A stretch of 52,839 nt of DNA from Acetatifactor sp. GTDB lineage: Bacteria; Bacillota; Clostridia; Lachnospirales; Lachnospiraceae. Positions 32,849 through 41,941 of the stretch are shown piece after piece. The translations under genes were made by a program, and so were the position numbers. Under the pieces are notes generated by a model, which worked only from the letters and a program-made list of their open reading frames with translations, ran no database searches and was not told the origin of the DNA. Each line of letters begins with the position of its first letter. Within the stretch, counting starts at the first letter, position 1. The DNA is taken from positions 1-52,839 of the forward strand of contig JAIDDH010000031.1 of the NCBI GenBank assembly GCA_029055435.1, written 5' to 3'.

Positions 32849-34540
32849 ATGGAAAAGTGGAGAGCAGATTTGTTCAAAATCTATGGAAATAAGGCATATG
32901 TGTTCCTTTTATCGCTTTCCGCCGCGTGCGGTTATGGTTTTAAGATTGCGCATCCGGCGATGGGAATCGATGACACGCCCTATGCCTATTATTTTGAGGA
33001 GGGTCTGGCGGCCGTGGTGGGGCGCTGGGTCCTGTTTGTGTTGAATAAAGTGATGCATCTGGCAGACTTTGCTCCTTTTTTGACGGATTTTGCCGCAGTG
33101 TTGCTTCTGATGCTTGCGGTGACTGTGTGGGGGCTGTTGTTTTACTCGATTCTGGGCGACCGGATTCCGCGTTATGGTTATTGGCTTTTTTCCTGTGTGT
33201 TTCTGACCTGTCCGCTCATCGCGGAGGTGTTTACTTATTATTTGCACAACGGGATTGCCATCGGCTATCTAAGCTGTGGGGTGAGTCTCTGTCTGATGCG
33301 GGAAGGTTTCAATCGTCTGGGCGGGAGAAAAGGCAGGCGTGCAGAGGCCGTCTGTACTTTTGCCATGGCCGCGGCGTTTCTGGTGATTGCCATGGGTTGT
33401 TATGAGTCATTTATGATCGTGTGGCTGGTGGGGATTCTGCTGATACTTTTGACGGAGCGGCTGGCGGGTACGCGCCGGGCTGTCATGGGAAGCCTGCTGA
33501 TTGCGGCGGTGACGGCGTTTGTGGGTATGGTGCTTCGGGGAATTATCCTGAAGCTTGTGATGGCGGTGTTTGGTCTGGATTATCTGAGAGATGAGGCCGT
33601 GCAGCGTTCTGTGACAGAGCTTTTGGGATGGATGGTGAAGCCGGGGGCCGGTGCGGAGTTTGCCATGGTGCTTAAGCGGATATTTGTGATGTACGGCGTG
33701 TTTGCTTACGCGTATTATCCCATAAAGATTTTTGTGCTGGCGGCGGCAGTGATGGGGTTGTATAGTCTGTGGCGCAGCATTCGTCTGAAGGATGCGTGGA
33801 TCGTGATTTTGACAGTGGGCTGTTTTGTGGCGGCATTTCTGCTGGCGGTGGTGGAAGGAAAGGCGACGCTGTATCGCTCGGCTCAGTTTCTGCCTTTGAT
33901 CTGTGGCTACGGGATGCTGCTTGCAGTCTGCGCGGTGCAGGGTTTTGTTCAGGCGGCAAAGCGCAGAGGAAAGGGCGGACTGTGGGCTGCGGCAGGAAAG
34001 GGAAGCCGGGCGCTGCTGTTGTTTGTGGCCGCTGTGATCATCTGGAACCAGTGTACGGATTTAAATCACTGGTTTTATGTGGATTATCGAAAATATGAGT
34101 ATGCGAAAGAATATACCGCACAGGTGGCAGCCGAGCTGGAGAAGAATTTTAATACGTCAAAGCCGGTGGTATTTACCGGGCAGTGGGAAAATCCCCAGAG
34201 TCTGGTGCAGGACGCCTATGTGCAGTACAATTCCGAGACTTTTTATAAAATGAAGCGCATTGCAGATTTGGTGGACGGGCAGCTTTTGGAGAAGTTTAAC
34301 CGGGAGTATGGAGTGTGGGTGGCCCAGACACCGTCCCTGTCGGTGATCAGCTGGGGCAAGTATGCCTTTGACAATGACGAGGAGCTGGTGAGATTCATGC
34401 GGTTTCACGGCCATACCATCAAACCGCTGGTGGACAATTCACACTATGATGAGGCGGAGCAGTATTCGCTGGATTTGCCCAGTTTTCCCGCGGAGGGTTC
34501 CATTGTGGACAGGGGAGACTATATCATCGTACATTTTTAG
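32849..34540 (+). CDS. GtrII-family glucosyltransferase-like membrane protein
   Basis: A 563-residue protein with about ten helices, an early outer-loop motif AHPAMGIDDTPYAYYF and a soluble C-terminal domain of about 140 residues. It matches the GtrII (glucosyl transferase GtrII, GT-C fold) family. Members move a sugar from an undecaprenyl-phosphate donor to a glycan on the outer membrane face. ATG 32849 (MEKWRADLFK) is preferred; ATG 32822 and TTG 32813 lie in frame but inside the predicted promoter, and none of the three has a good ribosome binding site. A second member of the family occurs at 44976, and a GtrB-like donor synthase at 46536 could feed both. Confidence 0.8.
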   Translation: MEKWRADLFKIYGNKAYVFLLSLSAACGYGFKIAHPAMGIDDTPYAYYFEEGLAAVVGRWVLFVLNKVMHLADFAPFLTDFAAVLLLMLAVTVWGLLFYSILGDRIPRYGYWLFSCVFLTCPLIAEVFTYYLHNGIAIGYLSCGVSLCLMREGFNRLGGRKGRRAEAVCTFAMAAAFLVIAMGCYESFMIVWLVGILLILLTERLAGTRRAVMGSLLIAAVTAFVGMVLRGIILKLVMAVFGLDYLRDEAVQRSVTELLGWMVKPGAGAEFAMVLKRIFVMYGVFAYAYYPIKIFVLAAAVMGLYSLWRSIRLKDAWIVILTVGCFVAAFLLAVVEGKATLYRSAQFLPLICGYGMLLAVCAVQGFVQAAKRRGKGGLWAAAGKGSRALLLFVAAVIIWNQCTDLNHWFYVDYRKYEYAKEYTAQVAAELEKNFNTSKPVVFTGQWENPQSLVQDAYVQYNSETFYKMKRIADLVDGQLLEKFNREYGVWVAQTPSLSVISWGKYAFDNDEELVRFMRFHGHTIKPLVDNSHYDEAEQYSLDLPSFPAEGSIVDRGDYIIVHF

Positions 34541-34603
34541 CAGTTCAGCCTGAAATATTGCGAATGCCATATTTCAGGCTGGACTGTTACGTATATTTTT
34601 AGC
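34541..34603 (+). terminator. Hairpin terminator after the first GtrII gene
   Basis: CAGTTCAGCCTGAAATAT pairs over 18 bp with ATATTTCAGGCTGGACTG (one G-T pair) across a ten-base loop. A T-rich tail (ATATTTTT) follows. Confidence 0.8.
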
Positions 34604-34671
34604 AATATTGTGATATTCTTGCGTTTTTCTTAATTTTTTGGAAGGTTTTTCCTGAATATTTGGCGGGAAGT

Positions 34672-34700
34672 TTTACTAAGCAGAAAAGATGTGATACAAT
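34672..34700 (+). promoter_or_regulatory. Promoter of the main glycan operon
   Basis: TTTACT (34672-34677), a 17-base spacer and TACAAT (34695-34700). The start would fall in the 13-bp tandem repeats that follow. Confidence 0.6.
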
Positions 34701-34703
34701 AAA

Positions 34704-34742
34704 AGCTAATTTCAAGAGCTAATTTCAGAAGCTAATTTCAAG
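34704..34742. repeat. 13-bp tandem repeat (3 copies) in the operon leader
   Basis: AGCTAATTTCAAG, AGCTAATTTCAGA and AGCTAATTTCAAG follow head to tail (34704-34716, 34717-34729, 34730-34742). They occupy the predicted transcription start and leader of the operon. Confidence 0.9.
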
Positions 34743-34752
34743 GGCTGATGTC

Positions 34753-35946
34753 ATGAATGAGTCATGGCTGCCGGGCAAAGCAGGCGAAACGATGAGTGAA
34801 AATAGAAGTAATAAAAATAAGGAAAATAAAAATAGTAAAAATAATAAAAAAGACAGGATATATGTCTGTCATACCTATTATCATGTGTATGTGACTTTTT
34901 TGAAGGAGTTAAAGCTCCCCCGGGAGAAGCGGGGCGGGGCGACGCTGGTTCTCTCGAAAATGTCCTGCAATTTTGAGAATCTGAGGAGCCGAGTGGAGAG
35001 CACGGGGCTTTTTGCCGAGGTATTGGAATTTGACGAGAAAAATGAGCGCTGTTTCCCGGAGCTTGTCAGGCTGCGGAAGGAGCCTGAGGGAAAGTCCGCC
35101 GGAGGATTTCTGGGAAATCTCTTAAGGAGGATTCGTTTTACCAGACGCTATGCCGCGCTGCAGGAGCCTTATATTCCGGTGGATTTTAAAGAATATGGGG
35201 ACGTTTATGTGTATTGCGATTCAGACCCAATCGGGTATTATCTGAATCAGAAGCATATTTATTATCACGCGCTGGAGGACGGGCTGAACTGCCTGAAGAA
35301 TTTTGATGCGGCGCGTTTTGACAACAGAGGGCATTTCGGGCTGAAGGTGTTTTTGTCCCGGCGGCTCAATCTGATCTTTGTGCAGAATGGTTATGGGAAA
35401 TATTGTCTGGACATGGAGGTCAACGATATCTCCGCCATTCAATATCCTTGTCCTCAGTATATCGAGGAGCCCAGGCAGGCGCTGGTGGAGCGGCTGACGG
35501 AAGAGGACAAGCAGATTATTCTGCAGGCCTTTATCCGGGACAGAGAGAAGCTGGAGCGCCAGATCAGGGAGAGCAGCGAGGTGGGGGATAAGATTCTGAT
35601 TTTGACGGATCCCTTATGCACGCTGGATGTACGGGAGCGGATTTTCAGAGATATTATCAGGATGTATGAGCCGGAGGGTACGATTTTCTTAAAGCCCCAT
35701 CCCAGGGACGAGTTGGATTATCAGACATTGTTTGGCGAGTATCCTCAGTTTGACGCCACGGTGCCCATGGAGATGTTGAATTTTTTCCCGGGGCTGCGGT
35801 TCCGGAAGGTGGTGGCCGTGCTCACGGAGATCAAGGCCATTCAGTTTGCGGACGAGGTGGTGCGTCTGGGGGAAGACTTTATGGACGCCTATGAAGATCC
35901 CCTGATTCACAGACAGAATGAACAGGTGGGAATCAAGAGGGTATAA
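34753..35946 (+). CDS. GT52-like (sialyltransferase-type) glycosyltransferase
   Basis: A 397-residue cytoplasmic protein. Residues 14-33 are a Lys/Asn-rich low-complexity leader encoded by an AT-rich run unlike the neighbouring DNA. The core begins IYVCHTYYHVYVTFLKE and ends with FLKPHPRDELDY and a late LTEIKAIQFADEV segment, resembling family GT52, which includes lipooligosaccharide alpha-2,3-sialyltransferases and polysaccharide enzymes. With pseF-pseI downstream, the natural guess is that it transfers pseudaminic acid or a related nonulosonate from CMP; this is inference. It is first in the operon, two bases before the ABC transporter gene. The ATG at 34792 is an alternative start. Confidence 0.75.
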   Translation: MNESWLPGKAGETMSENRSNKNKENKNSKNNKKDRIYVCHTYYHVYVTFLKELKLPREKRGGATLVLSKMSCNFENLRSRVESTGLFAEVLEFDEKNERCFPELVRLRKEPEGKSAGGFLGNLLRRIRFTRRYAALQEPYIPVDFKEYGDVYVYCDSDPIGYYLNQKHIYYHALEDGLNCLKNFDAARFDNRGHFGLKVFLSRRLNLIFVQNGYGKYCLDMEVNDISAIQYPCPQYIEEPRQALVERLTEEDKQIILQAFIRDREKLERQIRESSEVGDKILILTDPLCTLDVRERIFRDIIRMYEPEGTIFLKPHPRDELDYQTLFGEYPQFDATVPMEMLNFFPGLRFRKVVAVLTEIKAIQFADEVVRLGEDFMDAYEDPLIHRQNEQVGIKRV

Positions 35947-35948
35947 GA

Positions 35949-37697
35949 ATGCGGCAGATTATTAAAAAACTTCAGATTTTATTGGATAAAAAGCAGAAGT
36001 ATACTATGGCGGGACTGATGGTTCTCATGGTAATCGGGGCGTTTCTGCAGACTGCCGGGGTGGGACTTCTGGTGCAGGTGGTGAATATTGTCATCGACCC
36101 TGCGGCCGTGCAGAACAGCCGGATTGCGTCGTGGGTCTATGAGCTTTTTGGCAGTCCCGACTATGAGACCTTTGCGGTGTCTATCATGGCATTGCTGATC
36201 GCTACTTTTGTGGTGAAGAATATTTTCCTTTTTGTTCAGCAGAAGCTGACTTTTGCTTTTGTCTATACCAATCAGTTTCGTACTTCCGAGCGCATGATGT
36301 GCAATTATCTGCGCAGGAGCTATGAGTTTTATCTGAATGCGGACACGGCTGTGGTGCAGCGGAGCATCACTTCCGATGTGAATAATATGTATGCGCTGAT
36401 TCTGGCGCTGCTGCAGATGATGTCGGACGGCGTGGTGTCTTTATTCATCATCATCTATTGTTTCATCACCAACGGAACCATGACAGTGCTTTTGGCGGTG
36501 GTGATGCTGGCGCTGATGTTCGGGGTCAAGGTGGTGTTGAAGCCGATCATGTACAAGGCGGGGAAGGACAATCAGGATTATTACAGCGGTCTGTTCAAGT
36601 GGATTTCCCAGACGGTACAGGGCATCAAGGAAGTGAAAATCGCCACCAAGGAGCAGTATTTTGTCAACGAGTACAAGAAGTGCGGGCAAGGGTATGTGAA
36701 TGCGGTGCAGCGCTATAGTTTATACAACAATATTCCGAAGCTTCTCATTGAGGCGGCCTGTGTGGCTACCATGGTGGGGTATATGATTTATCTGGTGGTG
36801 GCGGGAGTGCCTACGGAAAATATGCTCACTGTGTTTTCCACCCTGGCGGCTGCGGCTTTTATCCTGCTGCCTTGTGTGAACCGGATCAATAATCAGATGA
36901 ATTCCATCGCGTATTTCGAGCCCTTCTTTATGGGAGTCAGCGACAATCTTCAGGACGAGATCAGCGGGGAGAAGGTGGATATGACTTTTGCCACCGACGA
37001 GGAGGAGAAGCTTCCTGTAAAGAAAGCCATTGAGTTAAAAGACATTACTTACGCTTATCCGGGTACGGAGAAGCTGATTTTTGACCATGCACAGCTTACG
37101 GTTCCCGTGGGTTCCTCTGTGGGTATCGTAGGTACCTCCGGGGCGGGCAAGAGCACGGTGGTGGATATTTTACTGGGGCTTTTACAGGTGCAGAGCGGTG
37201 TGGTGCTGGCGGACGGTGTGGACACCCGGACGCAGTATCGCAAGTGGCTGAAAAATGTGGGTTATATCCCTCAGATGATTTTTATGCTGGATGATACAAT
37301 CCGGCGGAATGTGGCTTTTGGTGTGCCGGAGGACAAAATTGACGAGGAGCGGCTCTGGGAAGTTTTGCGGGAGGCCCAGTTGGACGAGTTTATCAAGACT
37401 TTGCCGGAAGGACTGGACACGGGCATCGGTGAGCGGGGCATCCGGCTCTCCGGCGGACAGCGCCAGCGCATCGGCATTGCAAGGGCGCTCTACAATAATC
37501 CTGAGGTATTGATTTTGGACGAGGCGACTTCTGCGCTGGACAATGACACGGAGGCTGCCATCATGGAGTCCATCAACAGGCTGCATGGGAGAAAGACTTT
37601 GATTATCATTGCGCACAGGCTGCAGACCATCGAGAAATGCGATCTGGTGTATCGCGTGGAGGACGGGAAGGCCGTGATCGAAAGGGGTAGCTTATAA
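35949..37697 (+). CDS. ABC transporter, fused permease-ATPase (PglK-like flippase)
   Basis: A 582-residue half-transporter: six membrane helices (residues 1-330) and a nucleotide-binding domain with Walker A GTSGAGKST (395-403), signature LSGGQRQRIGIARALY (from Leu500), Walker B VLILDEATSALD and the H-loop in IIAHRLQ. It acts as a homodimer. Its position between glycosyltransferases points to the PglK type, which flips lipid-linked oligosaccharides outward; a drug or peptide exporter of the same fold is less likely here. GAGGG precedes the ATG, which lies two bases after the previous stop. Confidence 0.88.
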   Translation: MRQIIKKLQILLDKKQKYTMAGLMVLMVIGAFLQTAGVGLLVQVVNIVIDPAAVQNSRIASWVYELFGSPDYETFAVSIMALLIATFVVKNIFLFVQQKLTFAFVYTNQFRTSERMMCNYLRRSYEFYLNADTAVVQRSITSDVNNMYALILALLQMMSDGVVSLFIIIYCFITNGTMTVLLAVVMLALMFGVKVVLKPIMYKAGKDNQDYYSGLFKWISQTVQGIKEVKIATKEQYFVNEYKKCGQGYVNAVQRYSLYNNIPKLLIEAACVATMVGYMIYLVVAGVPTENMLTVFSTLAAAAFILLPCVNRINNQMNSIAYFEPFFMGVSDNLQDEISGEKVDMTFATDEEEKLPVKKAIELKDITYAYPGTEKLIFDHAQLTVPVGSSVGIVGTSGAGKSTVVDILLGLLQVQSGVVLADGVDTRTQYRKWLKNVGYIPQMIFMLDDTIRRNVAFGVPEDKIDEERLWEVLREAQLDEFIKTLPEGLDTGIGERGIRLSGGQRQRIGIARALYNNPEVLILDEATSALDNDTEAAIMESINRLHGRKTLIIIAHRLQTIEKCDLVYRVEDGKAVIERGSL

Positions 37698-37698
37698 G

Positions 37699-38733
37699 AT
37701 GATGCGTCTGAGTGTCATAGTGCCTGTCTACAACATGGCATCAGGGGGAAAACTGAATTTTTGTATGGACTCTCTGACAGGGCAGACTCTTCCGAAATCC
37801 GATTATGAGATTATCGCGGTGGACGATGCTTCCACGGACAATTCTCTGGAGATTCTGCGCGATTACGAGCGAAAGCATCCGGGGCTTGTGAAGGTGATAC
37901 ATTATGAGAGAAACAGGCGGCAGGGCGGCGCCAAAAACGAAGGCTTGAAGGCTGCTTCGGGGGAGTGGATCGGTTTTGTCGACAGTGACGACTGGGTGAC
38001 GCCGGACTATTATGAGAAGCTTTTAAAGCGGGCGGAGGAGACAGGGGCCGATATGGTGGGCTGTGATTATAGTCTGGTGCGGGAGCACACCATGGAAGTG
38101 GGGCAGATCGTGCAGAACAATTCGGCAGACCAGACCGGAGTGCTGGATGAGGAGAAGCATAAAAAACTTCTCATGCGCCCCGGCAGCATGGTGATTAAGA
38201 TTTACAAGCATGCCGTCATCAGGGAGAATCATCTGGGCTTTCCCGAGGGAATGTTTTATGAGGACAATTGTGCAGGGCCTCTGTGGTCGCTGTATTTCAC
38301 CCGGTTCGAGCGGGTGGAGGAGCCCATGTATTATTATTATCAGCACGATGTCTCCACGGTGCATCACATCACGGAGGAGAAGTGCCGAGATCGGATGAAG
38401 GCGGCGGAACTCTTGTACGGGGAGTGTAAAATGAGAGGCTTTCTGGATGCGTACTATGCGGAGATTGAGTATCGTTTCAGCGAGCTGTATTATGTGAACA
38501 CGCTGTTTTCTTATATGACGGGCGTGAAGCATCCCAGGCTGTCCTTTGTGAAAGCGCTGCGCAGAGGCGTCAGGGGGCGTTTTCCGAGATTCCGTGCAAA
38601 CGAATACTACAGACAGTTTACCGGCGAGGAGGAGCAGAAATTGATTGCCATGCAGGCGGAGTCGGATTTGAAATTTTTCTGGTACTATCGAATCAAACTT
38701 TGCGTTCGGCGGATGAAGGGGAATAAGGGATGA
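37699..38733 (+). CDS. Glycosyltransferase family 2
   Basis: A 344-residue GT-A enzyme. The N terminus LSVIVPVYNMASGGKLNFCM, VDDASTDNS and the DxD-like FVDSDDW are GT2 hallmarks. It adds a sugar from a nucleotide donor to the lipid-linked glycan in the cytoplasm. Donor and linkage cannot be read. It begins one base after the ABC stop codon and overlaps pseF by four bases (ATGA), so it is translationally coupled on both sides. Confidence 0.9.
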   Translation: MMRLSVIVPVYNMASGGKLNFCMDSLTGQTLPKSDYEIIAVDDASTDNSLEILRDYERKHPGLVKVIHYERNRRQGGAKNEGLKAASGEWIGFVDSDDWVTPDYYEKLLKRAEETGADMVGCDYSLVREHTMEVGQIVQNNSADQTGVLDEEKHKKLLMRPGSMVIKIYKHAVIRENHLGFPEGMFYEDNCAGPLWSLYFTRFERVEEPMYYYYQHDVSTVHHITEEKCRDRMKAAELLYGECKMRGFLDAYYAEIEYRFSELYYVNTLFSYMTGVKHPRLSFVKALRRGVRGRFPRFRANEYYRQFTGEEEQKLIAMQAESDLKFFWYYRIKLCVRRMKGNKG

Positions 38734-39440
38734 GGGATAAAAGAATTGCGATTATAACGGCACGGGGCGGCAGCAAGCGCATACCCCGGAAAAATATCAA
38801 AGAATTCTGCGGGCAGCCGATTTTGGCCTATTCCATTCAGGCGGCGCTTAAGTCGGGGATTTTTCACACGGTGATGGTGTCCACGGACGATGAGGAGATT
38901 GCGGAGGTGGCCCGGCAGTATGGCGCAGAGGTGCCTTTTTACAGAAGTGCGGAGACGGCCAATGATTTTGCCACCACTAACGACGTGCTGCTGGAGGTGC
39001 TGGCCGAATACGAAAAACGGGGACAGCATTTTGATATGGGTGTGTGCATTTATCCCACGGCACCCTTTGTCACGGTGGAGAAGCTGAAGACAGGGGTGGA
39101 GCTGTTGGAGGACAGCGATGCGGACACGCTGATTCCTGTGGTGGCGTTCTCTTATCCGCCCCAGCGGGCCATGATTGTGGAGAACGGCAGACTGGTGTTT
39201 GAGTATCCGCAGTATCTGGACAGCCGATCGCAGGATTTGACGCCCCACTATCACGATGTGGGACAGTTTTATGTATTCCGCACGGAGGCATTTCAGGTAA
39301 ACAGGAAGCTGATGGTGGGCAATATCCTGCCCATGGTAGTGTCCGAGCTGGAGGTGCAGGACATTGACAATCAGACGGACTGGGAGATCGCCGAGATGAA
39401 ATACAGGTTGATGAAACAGGGAGATTTTCATGGAGAATAA
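38730..39440 (+). CDS. pseF: Pseudaminic acid cytidylyltransferase
   Basis: A 236-residue CMP-nonulosonate synthetase. The N-terminal ITARGGSKRIPRKNIKEFCG is the CTP-binding signature. PseF-specific stretches include FATTNDVLLEVL, CIYPTAPFVTVEKL, SYPPQRAMIVE and VVSELEVQDIDNQTDWE, the last strongly conserved in PseF. It activates pseudaminic acid with CTP to CMP-Pse. CMP-sialic or CMP-legionaminic synthetases are the alternative, but the nearby pseI, pseG and pseH support Pse. Overlaps the previous gene by four bases and the FkbH gene by eleven. Confidence 0.92.
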   Translation: MRDKRIAIITARGGSKRIPRKNIKEFCGQPILAYSIQAALKSGIFHTVMVSTDDEEIAEVARQYGAEVPFYRSAETANDFATTNDVLLEVLAEYEKRGQHFDMGVCIYPTAPFVTVEKLKTGVELLEDSDADTLIPVVAFSYPPQRAMIVENGRLVFEYPQYLDSRSQDLTPHYHDVGQFYVFRTEAFQVNRKLMVGNILPMVVSELEVQDIDNQTDWEIAEMKYRLMKQGDFHGE

Positions 39441-41091
39441 TGGGAAAGGCAGACGGATTGCGCTGCTCTCCAATGTGAATATGAACGCTCTCATCCGTAT
39501 TCTGCAGCAGGATGCGCAGGTGTATGAGACGGAAGGGTATGGGAATGAGCTGGGGATTCTTCGAAATCCGGCATCTTCCTATCATGTCTTTCAGCCGGAG
39601 ATGACCTTTCTGGTGATGGATCTTCTGGAGCTTTTGGGACATGAGACGGCGGAGCAGGCTGCGCTGGCTGTCATAGAGAACTGGTTTGCGGGGCTGGAGA
39701 GTGCGCTGGAAAAAGAGTGCATTTATTATATCAGCGATGCCTATCTGTGGGGCGTGGAGCTTGAGGCGGCGGACGCTCTGATTGACAGAGGCATGTTGGA
39801 AAGACTCTGGGACGATGCGCTCCGCGGGCTGTGCGGACGCCATGCCAATGTGCGTATACTGCCCTATCACAGGCTGATTACAACGCTGGGGGAGGAGAAT
39901 GCCTTTTCTGTAAAGATGTGGTATATGGGGCGGATTCTTCTGAGCAGTGAGATGACAAAGCGTCTGGCGGCCTTGATTTTGGACAGGGTGAGAATCGAAT
40001 ACCGGACGCCCAAAAAGGTGCTCGCGCTGGATTTGGACAATACCCTATGGGGCGGCCTTGCGGGGGAACATGACAAGAGCCCTGTGGTGCTCTCGGAGGA
40101 GCATGCGGGTCTGGCCTATAAAAATCTGCAGCGGGTGATTTTGCAGATGCAGAGGCAGGGAGTGCTTCTGGTTATCGTCTCCAAGAATAATGAGGAGGAT
40201 GCCCGGGAGATTTTGGAAAACCACCCGCATATGGTGCTTCGGCCGGAGCATTTTGCGGCGAAGCGTATCAATTGGAAGGCAAAGAATGAGAATCTGCAGG
40301 AGCTTGCCAAAGAACTGAATTTGGGTCTGGATTCTTTTGTGTTCTGGGACGACAATCCCCAGGAGCGGCTTCTGGTGAGTCAGATGCTGCCGGAGGTGAC
40401 AGTGCCGGAGTTTCCCGGAAAGGCGGAGGAACTGGCTCCCGCCATGACGGAGATTTATCATACTTATTTTGAGAAGGCTGCCTTGACCGCGGAGGATATG
40501 GAAAAGACGGCGCAATATGCGGATAATGCCAGACGGAGCGAGTTACAGCGCAGCGCGGGGAGCTTTGAGGACTATCTGCGCCAGCTTCGAATCGTGCTCA
40601 CCCGGGTGGATGCGGCGGAGCATGTCAATCGTCTGGCAGATATGCTAAACAAGACCAATCAGTTTAATCTGACCACCAGAAGGCATACCGTCAGCGAAGT
40701 ACAGGCCATGACGGAGGATGCGGAAAAGAGGATTTTCCTCTACCGTGTGACGGATTGTTTTGGAGATTACGGCGTGGTGGCGGCGGTGATCGTGGATGTG
40801 GCGGGGGAGATTCCCGTCATCGAGGAGTTTGTTATGAGCTGCCGTGTCATGGGCAAAAATATTGAGCAGGGAATTTTAAGTCAGGTGGAGGAAAGTCTGC
40901 GCGGGGAGGGCTTTGCCCGTGTCAGAGGCCTTTATGTGCCGACGGCGAAGAATAAGCCTGTGGCGGAATTATATCCGCAGCTGGGATATGTCAGGCTGGA
41001 GGCGGAAGAGAACGCGGCAGACGGTGAGGGTATCTGCTATGAGCTTTCGTTGTGTGAGTCCCCCGCCAGAGCATTTGTCGGAGAAGTGTAA
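39430..41091 (+). CDS. FkbH-like HAD-IIIC family protein
   Basis: A 553-residue three-part protein: an N-terminal domain (1-190) as in longer FkbH proteins; a HAD domain with motif I LALDLDNTLWGG (Asp201, Asp203), VIVSKNNEEDA and FVFWDDNPQER; and a C-terminal GNAT-like domain with LNKTNQFNLTTRR. In polyketide pathways FkbH proteins take 1,3-bisphosphoglycerate, remove phosphate and load the glyceryl group on an acyl carrier protein. A carrier protein gene follows 44 bases later. The catalytic aspartates are present, so activity is plausible. Its place between pseF and pseH suggests that the acyl group ends on an amino sugar of the glycan (inference). Overlaps pseF by eleven bases. Confidence 0.88.
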   Translation: MENNGKGRRIALLSNVNMNALIRILQQDAQVYETEGYGNELGILRNPASSYHVFQPEMTFLVMDLLELLGHETAEQAALAVIENWFAGLESALEKECIYYISDAYLWGVELEAADALIDRGMLERLWDDALRGLCGRHANVRILPYHRLITTLGEENAFSVKMWYMGRILLSSEMTKRLAALILDRVRIEYRTPKKVLALDLDNTLWGGLAGEHDKSPVVLSEEHAGLAYKNLQRVILQMQRQGVLLVIVSKNNEEDAREILENHPHMVLRPEHFAAKRINWKAKNENLQELAKELNLGLDSFVFWDDNPQERLLVSQMLPEVTVPEFPGKAEELAPAMTEIYHTYFEKAALTAEDMEKTAQYADNARRSELQRSAGSFEDYLRQLRIVLTRVDAAEHVNRLADMLNKTNQFNLTTRRHTVSEVQAMTEDAEKRIFLYRVTDCFGDYGVVAAVIVDVAGEIPVIEEFVMSCRVMGKNIEQGILSQVEESLRGEGFARVRGLYVPTAKNKPVAELYPQLGYVRLEAEENAADGEGICYELSLCESPARAFVGEV

Positions 41092-41135
41092 AGAGAATTT
41101 TTTAAGAATATAGAATAGAGAGGAGCTGTAAGATT

Positions 41136-41357
41136 ATGCAGGAGAAAATCATCGCTCTCATTGAGGAGCTGTTGAAGGTACCCGCGGGAACCATCACTAT
41201 AGATACCCGGATTGAGGATGTGGAGGAGTGGGATTCTCTGATGCATGTGATGATTATAGGAGAGCTTGAGGAGCGGCTGGGCGTGGCGATTCCTCTGGAG
41301 GATGCCATTGAGCTTGGCAGTGTGCGGGAGCTTCTGGAGAAGGCGGGCTGTCTATGA
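41136..41357 (+). CDS. Stand-alone acyl carrier protein
   Basis: A 73-residue four-helix acyl carrier protein, short but complete. The phosphopantetheine site is Ser34 in VEEWDSLMHV, and the surface is acidic as usual. It is not the fatty acid ACP by context: no fab genes are present, it follows the FkbH gene and overlaps the acyltransferase gene by four bases (ATGA). It most likely carries the glyceryl or similar group made by FkbH. GAGAGGAGC precedes the ATG. Confidence 0.92.
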   Translation: MQEKIIALIEELLKVPAGTITIDTRIEDVEEWDSLMHVMIIGELEERLGVAIPLEDAIELGSVRELLEKAGCL

Positions 41358-41941
41358 GTGTGACGCTGCGGGACATCCGGGAGGATGATCTGGAAAATAT
41401 CATGAACTGGCGCATGGCGGAGGAGATTACCCGCTATATGAATACCAATCCCAAACTTACCATGGAGGGACAGCGCAAGTGGCTGGCGGCCGTTTTGAAA
41501 AATCCTGACCTGAGATATTGGCTCATCGAGGTGAATGGGGAGCCCGCAGGTGTCATCAATCTCACGGGGCTGACGGAGGTCTTCGGCAATCTGGGCTGGG
41601 CCTATTATGTGGGGGTAAAGCGGCTCAGAAGTATTCAGACCGCTCTGGCGCTGGAGATGAGCATGTACGATTATGCCCTGCTTGCGCTGGGTAAGCAGGC
41701 TGTCTACAGCGATGTGTTCACTTTGAATGCGGGAGTCATCCAGCTACACAAGCTCTGCGGCTGCGAGGTGGTGGAGGAACGCAAGGCAGCAGTTCTGAAG
41801 GAGGGCGTTTATTACGACGTGACCTATATGCGCATGACAAGGGAACATTGGATGGAAATCCGGGAGGGGAAGCGGTATGAGAAAATTGTATTCCCTGAGC
41901 CGGAAAATAAAGATGAAATGCAGGGAGGAGCAGAATCTTGA
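41354..41941 (+). CDS. pseH: GNAT acyltransferase, PseH-like
   Basis: A 195-residue GNAT protein. The N terminus LRDIREDDLENIMNWRMAEE ... ITRYMNTNPKLTMEGQRKWL, the central GWAYYVGVKRLRS and the late NAGVIQLHKLCGCEV follow the PseH pattern (UDP-4-amino-4,6-dideoxy-beta-L-AltNAc N-acetyltransferase). In the known pathway it uses acetyl-CoA to acylate the 4-amino group. Here it directly follows and overlaps the acyl carrier protein gene, so the acyl donor could be ACP-bound rather than CoA-bound (inference). It also overlaps pseI by four bases. Gene symbol given by context as well as motif. Confidence 0.82.
   Translation: MSVTLRDIREDDLENIMNWRMAEEITRYMNTNPKLTMEGQRKWLAAVLKNPDLRYWLIEVNGEPAGVINLTGLTEVFGNLGWAYYVGVKRLRSIQTALALEMSMYDYALLALGKQAVYSDVFTLNAGVIQLHKLCGCEVVEERKAAVLKEGVYYDVTYMRMTREHWMEIREGKRYEKIVFPEPENKDEMQGGAES

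Noticed and set aside
34704..34742. CRISPR-like array
   Set aside because: Repeats are 13 bp, directly adjacent without spacers, and no cas genes are present.
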